Notes: a model not told the origin generated them from the sequence alone. Shown: positions 26,666 through 35,147, numbered from the stretch's first letter. The stretch is 64,000 nucleotides of DNA from Exiguobacterium sibiricum 7-3 (GCF_000620865.1 NZ_KK211190.1:1005971-1069970); one strand, 5' to 3'. Numbers and translations are program-made.

Positions 26666-27223
26666 ATGTGGGGGTTAAGAAAACCATTCCCGGAACTAAA
26701 AACAGAACGGTTCATCTTGAGAGAATTGGAAAACAAAGATGCACGAGATCTATTTAAGATCCTATCGGATGATGAGGTCATGTATTATTACGGCTCTGAT
26801 CCGCTGGTCACGGTGTATGAAGCAAAAAATGTCATCAGTTACTTTAAAGAACAATTCACCCAAGGAAAAGCGATTCGATGGGCGATTGCCGATCAACAAA
26901 CGAATCAACTGATTGGAACGATCGGATTTCATAATTGGTTGACCCAGTATCACCGGGCGGAAATCGGATTTGAAGTCAGCCAAGACTATTGGCAACAGGG
27001 AGTGGCCTCGGAAGCGGCACGTGCAGTCTTGACACACGGATTTGAAGACTTTGCTTTACACCGGATCAGTGCTCTTGTTGCACCTGAAAACATCGCGTCC
27101 AATGCACTGGTTCAGAAACTTGGTTTTCAAGCAGAAGGATTACTTGAAGATTATGCTTACAGTCATGGACGATTTATGGATTTAACGATCTACCGAATGC
27201 TTGCATCGGAATGGAAAGGATGA
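26666..27223 (+). CDS. GNAT N-acetyltransferase, RimJ-like
   Basis: A 185-aa acetyltransferase of the RimJ/RimL branch: LKTERFILRELENKDARDLF at the start, the acetyl-CoA-binding QQGVASEAARAVLTHGFE (Q/RxxGxG/A type) in the middle, then HRISALVAPENIASNALVQKLGFQAEG. Resembles B. subtilis YjcK. The ATG at 26666 follows GAGGTG; a TTG six bases upstream is possible. Acceptor unknown, perhaps a protein N-terminus or small amine. The gene overlaps the leader of the next hydrolase. Confidence 0.87.
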   Translation: MWGLRKPFPELKTERFILRELENKDARDLFKILSDDEVMYYYGSDPLVTVYEAKNVISYFKEQFTQGKAIRWAIADQQTNQLIGTIGFHNWLTQYHRAEIGFEVSQDYWQQGVASEAARAVLTHGFEDFALHRISALVAPENIASNALVQKLGFQAEGLLEDYAYSHGRFMDLTIYRMLASEWKG

Positions 27224-27231
27224 CTAGTCAA

Positions 27232-27957
27232 ATGTCGAAACAACCACTTGTGTTACTACATGGATTTGCCGGAGGAACGGATTATTTTAATCGAGTCGAA
27301 GCGAAACTACGTTTATCTTTTGATGTGCTTGTGCTCGCCCTTCCTGGTCACGAAGGACAGTCAGTCGGTCCTGAGACGATCGAGGACTTTGCCTCCTGGG
27401 TGATGGAAGATTTGGAACGAAGAGGAATCGAACGGCCCATTCTGATTGGCCACTCGTTTGGCGGTTATATCGTCTCGTCGATTGTCGAGACGCATTCGGA
27501 AAAAATCAGTGGATTTGGTCTTGTTTACTCAACGGCTAAAGCAGATACGGACGAAGCCAAACAAAAAAGAAATCAAAATATCAGCCGGGTCCAGGAAATC
27601 GGTGTTCGGGAATTTGTTGACGGATTAGTTCCCGGATTATTCGCTGAAGGCACCGATGCGATGATTGTCTCTGAAGCGAAGGAAATTGGTTACATGATGA
27701 CTGTCGAAGGGGCGATACGGGCGCTGACTGCGATGCGTGACCGTAGAGATTTGACAGCGGTCTTAAGTCAAACAGATGTTCCGGGAGTGATTATCCACGG
27801 AACGAAGGATCCATTAATTTCAGAAGCAAGTGCTTTTGCGCCTCAAAACGAACGGATTATGAAACGTTCAACGGACAGCAGTCATATGGGAATGCTTGAG
27901 ACACCGGATGCATTTTGTGAGATTTTAGAAGAAGTGTTCTCAGAGGAAAAATCTTGA
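27232..27957 (+). CDS. Alpha/beta hydrolase
   Basis: A 241-aa cytosolic hydrolase starting MSKQPLVLLHGFAGGTDYF. The nucleophile elbow is GHSFGG, the acid is probably the Asp in IHGTKDPL, and the base is His in SSHMGM near the C-terminus. The start is uncertain: AAAGGA supports ATG 27232, but in-frame ATGs at 27211 and 27220 overlapping the GNAT end are possible. Substrate unknown; likely an ester. It is probably cotranscribed with the GNAT. Confidence 0.85.
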   Translation: MSKQPLVLLHGFAGGTDYFNRVEAKLRLSFDVLVLALPGHEGQSVGPETIEDFASWVMEDLERRGIERPILIGHSFGGYIVSSIVETHSEKISGFGLVYSTAKADTDEAKQKRNQNISRVQEIGVREFVDGLVPGLFAEGTDAMIVSEAKEIGYMMTVEGAIRALTAMRDRRDLTAVLSQTDVPGVIIHGTKDPLISEASAFAPQNERIMKRSTDSSHMGMLETPDAFCEILEEVFSEEKS

Positions 27958-27973
27958 GAGCAGTCTGTCTGAT

Positions 27974-28013
27974 CAGCGTTCACCACATGGTGGGCGCTTT
28001 CTTGCTTCTTTTG
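27974..28013 (+). terminator. Terminator after the hydrolase
   Basis: AGCGTTCACCA / TGGTGGGCGCT stem with a T/C-rich tail. Confidence 0.75.
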
Positions 28014-28095
28014 CATCGATAGTCGAAAAATGCACAAAAGCGTATGCGTTGCATTTTTCATGGAATTTCTGAATGATAAAATGGGAGGGATAAAG

Positions 28096-29187
28096 ATGAA
28101 GATTATAGCAATTGAACCAACACCAAGTCCAAATAATATGAAAGTCATCGTTGATGAAACGTTTTCGGAGAAAGGACAAACGTTTGAACATGCATTCGGT
28201 GCACCGGATCATGTTGCAAAATTACTAGAGATTCCAGGCATTAAGTCGGTTTATCAAGTCAGTGATTTTTTAGCCGTTGAACGGTTTCCGAAATATGATT
28301 GGCGTACGTTAGTCATCGAGATTCGCCGGTCATTTGGCGAAGTGCTCAGCGATGTCGAACAACATGAGACGGATGAGGCATTTGAGCCTGTTCATCTGTT
28401 CATTCAATTCATTTTAGGTGTACCAATGCAACTAAAAGGAGTCAAAGGATTAGAAGAAAAACGTCACGGATTACCTGACCGGTTCCGGGAAGCCGCGTTA
28501 TTCGTCCAACCCTATGTTAAAAATGTCATCAGTGATCGCCGATGGGTCGAGCAAGCACCACGTTATGGGGATTTAGATGAAAGTTTGGCAGAAGTGGCTC
28601 AAGAAATCGAAGTCGCGTATCCAACAGAGCGGATTGATCGCTTAAAAACCATCGCTTCTGGGGAAGAAGTCACATTTGACGGACAAGCGTTAACTTCGTC
28701 AGATTGGAAACAGCGTTTCGCAGCTCTTGATGAATTACCGATTGAATTGAAATGGATTCCGGCATACGCGAAAATGCTTCAAGATGAAAAGATGCAAATC
28801 AGAAGACAGGCCGTAGTCAAACTCGGAATGTTCGAAGAAAACCGATTGGAACTGTTGGATTATATAACAAATGCGTTACACGATCCGTCAAGCAGTGTCC
28901 GGCGAACGGCTGGAGATACGATTTCCGACTGGGCCTTGCCAGAGGCGGAAGTAATGATGATTGAAGCGTTAACGGATAAAAATAAACTGGTCCGTTGGCG
29001 GGCTGCCCGCTTTTTATTTGATGTCGGAACGGAACAATCGATTCCACGTTTAAAGGAAGCAGTGCAGGATAAGGAATATGAAGTCGCACTTCAAGCGGAA
29101 CTTGCATTGGCGCGGATCGAAAGTGGGGAAGAAGCACTAGGTACGGTTTGGCAACAAATGAATCGAATGTCAGGTGAAAGTTCATAA
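28096..29187 (+). CDS. cvfC: Conserved virulence factor C-like protein (Nfu N-domain plus HEAT repeats)
   Basis: A 363-aa protein. Residues 1-85 form a scaffold Nfu/NifU N-terminal domain (IEPTPSPNNMKVIVDETF...GIKSVYQVSDFLAVERFP). The C-terminal third has HEAT-like repeats of about 30 residues (MQIRRQAVVKLGMF, SSSVRRTAGDTISDW, KLVRWRAARFLFDVG, YEVALQAELALARI). This layout matches CvfC of Staphylococcus and YpgR of B. subtilis. The molecular role is not known; an iron-sulphur link is inferred only from the N-terminal domain. GGAGGG precedes the ATG; the frame extends upstream without a site. Confidence 0.85.
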   Translation: MKIIAIEPTPSPNNMKVIVDETFSEKGQTFEHAFGAPDHVAKLLEIPGIKSVYQVSDFLAVERFPKYDWRTLVIEIRRSFGEVLSDVEQHETDEAFEPVHLFIQFILGVPMQLKGVKGLEEKRHGLPDRFREAALFVQPYVKNVISDRRWVEQAPRYGDLDESLAEVAQEIEVAYPTERIDRLKTIASGEEVTFDGQALTSSDWKQRFAALDELPIELKWIPAYAKMLQDEKMQIRRQAVVKLGMFEENRLELLDYITNALHDPSSSVRRTAGDTISDWALPEAEVMMIEALTDKNKLVRWRAARFLFDVGTEQSIPRLKEAVQDKEYEVALQAELALARIESGEEALGTVWQQMNRMSGESS

Positions 29188-29230
29188 GAACCTCAAAATA
29201 ACAGTGTGTAAAGAACCATTCGACAAAATA

Positions 29231-29324
29231 ACAACTAAGTTGTCTAGGTATATTTTCCCTTCTAACTAAGGTATATGGGAAAATATGAATATTATCTTGT
29301 AATGATTTTGAAATGATTTTGAAA
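29231..29324. repeat. Inverted and tandem repeats in the cvfC downstream gap
   Basis: The 357-bp AT-rich gap 29188-29544 has a palindrome ACAACTAAGTTGT (29231-29243), a 9-bp inverted repeat TATTTTCCC / GGGAAAATA (29251-29259 and 29277-29285), and two tandem copies of the 11-mer TGATTTTGAAA (29303-29324). No gene is visible; TTGACA at 29369 and 29410 lack a matching -10. Confidence 0.55.
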
Positions 29325-29544
29325 TGTGTTGATAAAACGCCATTTTAAAGGTGTATGAACCAACTATTTTGACATTCCAATAAATGGTTGTATTTTTTGG
29401 TATAAAGTTTTGACACGAAATGTCGAACGAGAATTTTCCGATGTTTTTCCTGTTTTGATAAAGTGAAATCACAATAACTGATTCGATTTCAAACAGCTAT
29501 TCTGGTTTGACTGACATCTGACATAACAAAGGAGATTCGGGGAT

Positions 29545-29757
29545 ATGATACTTTTTGCTGAAACAGATCTGGCGGTAGGATACAAAGAACGTACGGCTTC
29601 AGGTGTGTTCGTAACGATTGAAACAATGGATAGCCGCACAATTACGCTTGTGGCACCTGCAACGGCAACGGATGCCATTTGTGATGAATTGTTCGTGACG
29701 GGGATTGAACAATTGTTTTCTACATCAAAAATGACAGTGACCATTCCGGTTGCTTAA
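29545..29757 (+). CDS. Small hypothetical protein, 70 aa
   Basis: Starts MILFAETDLAVGYKERTASG after AAAGGAG with suitable spacing and ends before a strong terminator, so it looks like a genuine single-gene unit. The chain is rich in Thr, Ala and Val with a beta-strand pattern and no Cys. I do not recognise a family. Nothing in the neighbourhood points to a role. Confidence 0.65.
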   Translation: MILFAETDLAVGYKERTASGVFVTIETMDSRTITLVAPATATDAICDELFVTGIEQLFSTSKMTVTIPVA

Positions 29758-29768
29758 TCGATGAATCA

Positions 29769-29809
29769 AAGAGGCAGGATGAGGGAGAACCTTATCCTGT
29801 CTCTTTTTT
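29769..29809 (+). terminator. Terminator after the 70-aa gene
   Basis: GAGGCAGGATGAGG / CCTTATCCTGTCTC stem with seven Ts. Confidence 0.85.
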
Positions 29810-29848
29810 GTGCTAAAATTGACAGGAGAGAAGAGAGGGGGCGTTGTT

Positions 29849-30313
29849 TTGAAATGGATCATCCGGTTATCCTGTTTATGTGTACTGACCTTGATGTTGG
29901 CTGGATGTAACCAGCAGGAACAAAAGAAATCGACGACACAAGGCGATGACACGGAACAACCGATTGAAATCAAGGTGTCCGGAAAACAATTAGAACCAAA
30001 CGTCGTCTTAGCTGTCGTAAAATTAAAAAATCCAAATGAACAAGCGTTGACCCTGACATTCCCGACATCCCAGCGATTCGAATTAAAAATCAAGGATGCG
30101 GATCAAAAAGTACTCTATACTTTTTCGCAAGAGCAGGTATTTACGCAAGCAATCGAACAAGAGCGGTTCAAAGGATTGGAGACAAAACGTTACGAAGTAA
30201 AAATCGAGCTTCCAGCTTCCAGTCAACCGGCTCAAGTTGAGGCGATGACCATCCGTCAGGTAAAGGGAGCCTCGGCTTCCAACAGGAAAGCTCAAAGTGA
30301 AATCTCGAATTAA
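29849..30313 (+). CDS. Lipoprotein with BsuPI-type domain
   Basis: A 154-aa product starting at TTG (LKWIIRLSCLCVLTLMLAGC), eight bases after GAGGGGG. The signal peptide ends in lipobox LAGC, so the protein is membrane-anchored on the outside. The body matches the BsuPI intracellular proteinase-inhibitor fold: VKLKNPNEQALTLTFPTSQRFELKIKD and VFTQAIEQ. Protease inhibition is the founding member's activity but is not proven for lipoprotein forms. It sits upstream of nadE with a 35-bp gap. Confidence 0.82.
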   Translation: MKWIIRLSCLCVLTLMLAGCNQQEQKKSTTQGDDTEQPIEIKVSGKQLEPNVVLAVVKLKNPNEQALTLTFPTSQRFELKIKDADQKVLYTFSQEQVFTQAIEQERFKGLETKRYEVKIELPASSQPAQVEAMTIRQVKGASASNRKAQSEISN

Positions 30314-30348
30314 ACAATGATAAAAAGCTGAAGGAGTGTGACGGTTTT

Positions 30349-31164
30349 ATGCAACAGGAGATCATTCAAGTGACTGGGGTCAAGCCAGTCATCGTCGCTG
30401 AAGAAGAAATCAAACAACGAGTTCAATTTTTAAAAGACTATCTTGTGCATACAGGAGCAAAAGGACTTGTTCTTGGTATTTCAGGAGGACAAGACTCATC
30501 ATTAGCCGGTCGTCTCTGTCAATTCGCTGTCGAAGAGTTACGCAGTGAGACAAATCGAGAGTATCAGTTTTATGCTGTTCGACTACCATACGGTCAACAA
30601 CAAGACGAATCAGATGCCCAGCTTGCCCTGTCATTCATCCGTCCGGATCATGCTTTACGCGTGGACATCAAGCCGGCAGTTGCTGCTTCCATGGCTTCTT
30701 TTGAACAAGCAACGGGAGACGTATTGTCCGATTTTAGTAAAGGGAATACAAAAGCACGGGAACGAATGAAGGTGCAGTATGATATAGCAGCCCACTACGG
30801 TTGTTTAGTCGTGGGAACAGATCATGCAGCTGAATTCGTAACCGGTTTTTACACGAAACACGGCGACGGAGCGTGTGATTTAACGCCGTTGACCGGACTG
30901 AATAAGCGTCAAGGAAAACAATTATTGCGCGAATTACAGGCACCTGAAGGATTGATTGAAAAGGTTCCGACAGCCGACTTAGAAGACAACCAACCGGGGT
31001 TACCAGACGAACAAGCGCTAGGCATGACATACAATGAAATTGATGATTATTTAGAAGGTAAAACGATTTCCGATGAAAGCCAGGCTAAACTGGAAGGTCA
31101 GTACAAACGGGTGGGACATAAACACCATATGCCGGTCTCACCACTGGATACTTGGTGGAAATAA
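30349..31164 (+). CDS. nadE: NH3-dependent NAD+ synthetase
   Basis: Converts nicotinic-acid adenine dinucleotide to NAD using ATP and ammonia. The 271-aa protein has the PP-loop SGGQDSS at residues 45-51, VGTDHAAEFVTGFYTKHGDG and the C-terminal KRVGHKHHMPVSP segment characteristic of bacterial homodimeric NadE. No glutaminase domain is fused. AAGGAG lies about 12 nt upstream of the ATG. Confidence 0.96.
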   Translation: MQQEIIQVTGVKPVIVAEEEIKQRVQFLKDYLVHTGAKGLVLGISGGQDSSLAGRLCQFAVEELRSETNREYQFYAVRLPYGQQQDESDAQLALSFIRPDHALRVDIKPAVAASMASFEQATGDVLSDFSKGNTKARERMKVQYDIAAHYGCLVVGTDHAAEFVTGFYTKHGDGACDLTPLTGLNKRQGKQLLRELQAPEGLIEKVPTADLEDNQPGLPDEQALGMTYNEIDDYLEGKTISDESQAKLEGQYKRVGHKHHMPVSPLDTWWK

Positions 31165-31178
31165 ACAATCTTTTGCAG

Positions 31179-31209
31179 GCGACAGCTAAAACAGCTGTCG
31201 TTTTTTTTG
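31179..31209 (+). terminator. Terminator of nadE
   Basis: GCGACAGCT-AAA-ACAGCTGTCG-type stem with eight Ts. Confidence 0.88.
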
Positions 31210-31270
31210 TCTGAAAATCGGGAAAAGAACCAGAACAAATCATGAAGAGAGTCGGACGGGAGGTAAGGGC

Positions 31271-32551
31271 ATGGAATCGATAGCAGTCATCGGCGGTGGA
31301 CTAGCGGGATTATCAGCCGCGGCCTTGCTTGCGAAACAAGGGAAACGTGTTCAGCTGTATGATGCAGCGATGTTAGGCGGAAGAGCGACCTCACAAATCA
31401 TCAAAGGGTATACGTTTAACTACGGGGCGCATGCAGTATATGGACGGGATCATTCCGTGCTAAAGACGATCATTAAAAGTTTGAAATTAGAGATTACCTG
31501 GCTGGACTTTTCTTCGACGAAAGCAAAATATGAATTTTCCGGTCATTTAACTGCTGCTCCGGCCAATGCAATTGGTCTCTTAAAAACAGAAGTGATTGGA
31601 GGAGCGGATAAACTTCGTTTTACATGGGAAGTTGTGAAAACGGTTCTCCGTCTTGAAAAGGGAGTGCCGGAGTTGTCGATTGGTCAATGGTTGGTCCAAG
31701 AAAAAGTCGAGGAAGATGTGTCCCGCCTGATGCTTGATTTGGCCTCCAGTAATTTCTTTACGACCGAACCTGAAAACATTCCGTCAGTCGTCTATTTTGA
31801 CTATTACCGTAAACTCTTTCGGACACGAAAACCGGTTTCGTATATCGCCGGCGGATGGCAAGTTCTGATCGATGAGTTGGAACGTGTCCTGCAGGAGCAG
31901 GGAGGGATGATTCATCGGAAAACCAAAATCACAGCGATTGAAGAAAAAGAACAAGGGTACCGGTTGCGTGATCGGAAAAAAACGGAATGGACTGTTGACC
32001 GGGTTGTCTTGGCGCTTCCGCCCCGTGATATGCGAAAACTCGCATTGCCTGCTTCTGTCCAATCCTTTATCGAACCTTTTGCCCAATATGAACCGGTGGA
32101 AGTTCTCGTCTACGATATCGGAATCAGTCCATATCTCAAGACACCGTTCTCATACGTTTACGATCGCACCCATCAACTGTTCGTGACTGATTTATCTCAT
32201 TATGATCCGAGTATCGCACCAAAAAATGGTCAGGTCTTACAAGTCGTTGCATATCTTGCGCATCAGGAAGTCGGAAATCCAGATTATTTGGCGGAAAAAG
32301 TCAAACACATTCATCGACTTCTTGATCAACATTATCCGGAATGGCAGGAACGTTTGGTCGTTGAACGGACGATGAAGCGCGCCATCGTCCAAGAAATCAA
32401 ATGGAAGATGGGACAAAGCGGATTACCTAGTTTTATGCAGGGCGAACAGGATGGGACACTCGCGTTTGTGGGAGATTGGTGTGAAGGAGAAGGCCAGTTA
32501 TCCGAATTGTCCTTCTCGAGCGCGTTGAATGTAGCGATGGCATGGAAATAA
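31271..32551 (+). CDS. FAD-dependent oxidoreductase, amine oxidase/phytoene desaturase-like
   Basis: A 426-aa flavoprotein. The N-terminal dinucleotide-binding motif is GGGLAGLSAAALLAKQGKRVQLYD, followed by GGRATSQ, and the C-terminal FAD contact is FVGDWCEGEGQLSELSFSSALNVA. The overall pattern is that of the amine oxidase/phytoene desaturase/protoporphyrinogen oxidase superfamily. GGGAGGTAAGG precedes the ATG. The substrate is unclear. Pigmented Bacilli use such enzymes for carotenoids, but no crtB or crtM lies nearby, so this is only a possibility. Confidence 0.82.
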   Translation: MESIAVIGGGLAGLSAAALLAKQGKRVQLYDAAMLGGRATSQIIKGYTFNYGAHAVYGRDHSVLKTIIKSLKLEITWLDFSSTKAKYEFSGHLTAAPANAIGLLKTEVIGGADKLRFTWEVVKTVLRLEKGVPELSIGQWLVQEKVEEDVSRLMLDLASSNFFTTEPENIPSVVYFDYYRKLFRTRKPVSYIAGGWQVLIDELERVLQEQGGMIHRKTKITAIEEKEQGYRLRDRKKTEWTVDRVVLALPPRDMRKLALPASVQSFIEPFAQYEPVEVLVYDIGISPYLKTPFSYVYDRTHQLFVTDLSHYDPSIAPKNGQVLQVVAYLAHQEVGNPDYLAEKVKHIHRLLDQHYPEWQERLVVERTMKRAIVQEIKWKMGQSGLPSFMQGEQDGTLAFVGDWCEGEGQLSELSFSSALNVAMAWK

Positions 32552-32552
32552 A

Positions 32553-32580
32553 AAAAAACGCTCATTGAGCGTTTTTTTGT
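32553..32580. terminator. Bidirectional terminator
   Basis: AAAAAACGCTCA / TGAGCGTTTTTT near-perfect hairpin between convergent genes. Confidence 0.9.
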
Positions 32581-32954
32581 TTCGGATAAAAGGCAAGGAT
32601 GACCAATAAGGTGAACGCAATCAGACTCATCATCGGAATCGTCAGGAAACCAAAATAATTGACCCACTTGATGAGGCAACCGTTCGTGCAGAGTGCTTCT
32701 CCGTCTGGTAAGCGCTCGAGTACGACGTGATAGGCTGCGACCGCAAACCCGAGTAACGTATATAATCGAAGAAAAAATCCATCGACCGGACGATTACGGA
32801 ATAAGGATACTAGCAAATAGATGGCGGTCGTATACATGAACAGACGTTGCCACCAGCATAACGGACAAGGGATGAATCCACGAATCTCACTGAAATACAG
32901 ACTGCCTAAAGTAGCGACCGTTGAGACGATCAACATAAAATGATACCGTGACAT
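32562..32954 (-). CDS. bdbC: BdbC/DsbB-type disulfide oxidoreductase
   Basis: A 130-aa, four-helix membrane protein. The first catalytic pair is CPLCWWQR near residue 30 and the second is CTNGC near residue 89, the classic DsbB/BdbC arrangement that passes electrons from an extracytoplasmic thiol oxidase to quinone. In B. subtilis BdbC works with BdbD in competence pseudopilus assembly. No bdbD is adjacent, so the partner must be elsewhere. The gene's end lies within the shared terminator. Confidence 0.92.
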   Translation of the reverse strand: MSRYHFMLIVSTVATLGSLYFSEIRGFIPCPLCWWQRLFMYTTAIYLLVSLFRNRPVDGFFLRLYTLLGFAVAAYHVVLERLPDGEALCTNGCLIKWVNYFGFLTIPMMSLIAFTLLVILAFYPKQKNAQ

Positions 32955-33019
32955 ATGTACCTTCCTCTCTAACGTGTTAAACTAATGCCATCTTATATCA
33001 TGAGGAGTCGAATCATACA

Positions 33020-33910
33020 TTGCAAGTGTCGGAAATGGAAATGTTGATTACGTTATCAGAAGAATTGAACATGAGACGGGCAGCAGAACGTCTTTTTGTC
33101 TCGCAACCTGCTCTCAGCCAACGTTTGGTCGCAATCGAGCGGCGCTGGGCAACAAAGCTGTTCATTCGTTCATCACGTGGACTGAGTATCACTCCGCAAG
33201 GTGAAAAGGTTATCGGACTCGCCAAAGAAATGAACCGAAAAGAACTGGAACTGAAAAGTGAGTTAACGGCAGAAGAAGGAGCGGTTTACGGTACACTTCG
33301 GATTGCTGTCGCATCCATTATGGGGCAATATTGGCTTCCCCGTGTCCTGAAACGGTTTGTCGAACGGTATCCGCACGTCCGTGTCCAATTGGTCACAGGG
33401 TGGTCGAGTGAAATGATGCGGCATATGCTGGAAGAACATTTTCATATCGGTATCATCCGCGGAAATCCCGATTGGAAAGGCGTGAAGGAACGGCTGTTCT
33501 CCGATCCGTTGTATCTCGTGGACAGTGAACTGACGTCACTCGAGCAGCTTCGGAAGACAGAACGTCCTTTCATCCAATTCAAAAGTGACTCGACGTACTA
33601 TCAAGAGATTTTAGAATGGTGGCAGGATCGCTTTTCGAGTCCACCGGCTCGAACGCTCGTCGTTGATCAGATTGAGACGTGTAAACAGATGGCGCTTCAC
33701 GGGATTGGTTTTGCCATCTTACCCGAATCAACGATTCATGAAGCGAGCGAAGTGATGCAGATTCCACTCAAAACATCATCCGGAAAAATTTTAAAGCGGG
33801 ACACATGGATTCTATCGACAGAGTCGATGCTTGAATTAAAACAAGTCCAAGCGTTTTGGGACATCGTCAAAGAAGAAGGAGGAAGTCAGTCAGATGGAAT
33901 ACGCAATTGA
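33020..33910 (+). CDS. ccpC: LysR-family regulator CcpC
   Basis: A 296-aa LysR-type regulator with N-terminal winged helix-turn-helix (LNMRRAAERLFVSQPALSQRL) and a periplasmic-binding-like effector domain. The segments TGWSSEMMRHML, IGIIRGNPDWKG, RPFIQFKSDSTYYQEI and DQIETCKQMALHGIGFAILP correspond closely to CcpC of B. subtilis, the citrate-responsive repressor of aconitase and citrate synthase genes. It starts at TTG with GAGGAG 12 nt upstream, giving the usual LysR N-terminal length. It overlaps dapL by 17 bp. Confidence 0.88.
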   Translation: MQVSEMEMLITLSEELNMRRAAERLFVSQPALSQRLVAIERRWATKLFIRSSRGLSITPQGEKVIGLAKEMNRKELELKSELTAEEGAVYGTLRIAVASIMGQYWLPRVLKRFVERYPHVRVQLVTGWSSEMMRHMLEEHFHIGIIRGNPDWKGVKERLFSDPLYLVDSELTSLEQLRKTERPFIQFKSDSTYYQEILEWWQDRFSSPPARTLVVDQIETCKQMALHGIGFAILPESTIHEASEVMQIPLKTSSGKILKRDTWILSTESMLELKQVQAFWDIVKEEGGSQSDGIRN

Positions 33911-35006
33911 AATGCGCCGAGAACTTCATAAAATACCGGAGCCGGGATTTAAGGAGTTTAAAACGCAAGCTTTTATTCTTGATCAAATCCGGTCATACCC
34001 GGAAGAACGGGTAAGTTATGATACATTCGAAACAGGAGTATTTGTCCGCGTGAAAGGCTTAACCGGGAACCGGACGATTGGATATCGGGCAGACATCGAC
34101 GGATTACCGATCGAAGAAGCAACGGGGTTGCCGTTTGGTTCTGAGCATCCCGGCTTCATGCACGCCTGTGGTCATGATGTTCACGCATCGATCGCCTTAG
34201 GTCTGTTACGCCGGATTGTCGAATTGCCTGTCATGGATGATGTCGTCTTCCTGTTCCAACCGGCTGAAGAAGGACCGGGTGGGGCAGAACCGATGATTAA
34301 AAGCCCGCTGTTTGAAAAGTATCGTCCGAGCGAGATGTATGGTCTGCATGTCGCGCCGGAATATCCGGTCGGGACGATTGCAAGCCGGCCAGGTGTCTTG
34401 TTTGCGAGTGCCCGGGAAGTTCATATCACGATTTATGGACAGAGCGGTCATGCGGCCTTTCCGCATTTGACGATTGATACGGTTGTTGCCCAGGCGGCAT
34501 TGATCATGCAGCTTCAGACGATTGTCAGTCGTTCAATCAATCCAATGAACTGCAGTGTCATTACAATCGGAAAAGTGGAAGCGGGAATCCGGGAGAATGT
34601 CATTGCCGGTCGGGCGCTACTCGACGGAACGATGCGGGCGCTTAACGGAACAGACATGGAAAAATTAGAGCAACGTGTGCGGGATATCGTACGCGGCATC
34701 GAAGCTTCATTCGGTGTAAAAATCGATTTGCAGTTCGGGAATCGGTATTATGAAGTCGTTAACGATCAACGAGTCGTCGATAAATTTTCGTCTTTCGTCA
34801 AAATGAATGCGAATTATATTGAGTGCGATGCTGCAATGACAGGCGAAGATTTTGGCTTCATGTTAAAAGAAATTCCTGGCATGATGTTTTGGCTTGGTGT
34901 GAATAATGCAACGTCTGGATTACACCAACCGACCTTGAATCCAGATGAAGATGCCATTCCCTTCGTCATTAATTTACTCGATCATTATTTCCGCGAATAC
35001 GTCTAA
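33894..35006 (+). CDS. dapL: N-acetyldiaminopimelate deacetylase
   Basis: An M20D metallopeptidase-family enzyme of the acetylase branch of lysine/meso-DAP synthesis. The 370-aa protein shows RADIDGLPI, HACGHDVHAS (metal ligands), PAEEGPGGAE and the late TGEDFGFML. It resembles YkuR/DapL more than amidohydrolases for hippurate or IAA. AGGAGG inside ccpC precedes the ATG, and the 17-bp overlap with ccpC implies translational coupling. The usual partner dapH is not adjacent. Confidence 0.87.
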   Translation: MEYAIEMRRELHKIPEPGFKEFKTQAFILDQIRSYPEERVSYDTFETGVFVRVKGLTGNRTIGYRADIDGLPIEEATGLPFGSEHPGFMHACGHDVHASIALGLLRRIVELPVMDDVVFLFQPAEEGPGGAEPMIKSPLFEKYRPSEMYGLHVAPEYPVGTIASRPGVLFASAREVHITIYGQSGHAAFPHLTIDTVVAQAALIMQLQTIVSRSINPMNCSVITIGKVEAGIRENVIAGRALLDGTMRALNGTDMEKLEQRVRDIVRGIEASFGVKIDLQFGNRYYEVVNDQRVVDKFSSFVKMNANYIECDAAMTGEDFGFMLKEIPGMMFWLGVNNATSGLHQPTLNPDEDAIPFVINLLDHYFREYV

Positions 35007-35024
35007 ACAAAAGACGTGACAATC

Positions 35025-35065
35025 GGCCCTTTATTCATGAAAAAATGGATAAAGGGCTTTCATTT
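35025..35065 (+). terminator. Terminator of ccpC-dapL
   Basis: GCCCTTTATTCAT / ATGGATAAAGGGC stem with TTTCATTTT tail. Confidence 0.8.
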
Positions 35066-35092
35066 TATAGAAGAGAACAGTTTTCGAACGTT

Positions 35093-35110
35093 TTGTGAAA
35101 TAAATCACGA
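35093..35110 (+). promoter_or_regulatory. Rex/Fnr-like operator upstream of cydA
   Basis: TTGTGAAATAAATCACGA fits TGTGA-N6-TCACA with one mismatch and the Rex half-site TTGTGAA exactly. It also contains the ResD-like TTTGTGAAA (35092-35100). Rex represses cyd genes in B. subtilis. Confidence 0.6.
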
Positions 35111-35114
35111 GTAT

Positions 35115-35134
35115 ATGTGAACAATTTGTTACAT
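35115..35134 (+). promoter_or_regulatory. Second imperfect palindrome upstream of cydA
   Basis: ATGTGAACAATTTGTTACAT is a 20-bp imperfect inverted repeat five bases after the first site, possibly a second Rex-type site. Confidence 0.45.
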
Positions 35135-35147
35135 CAAACATTTAAAA

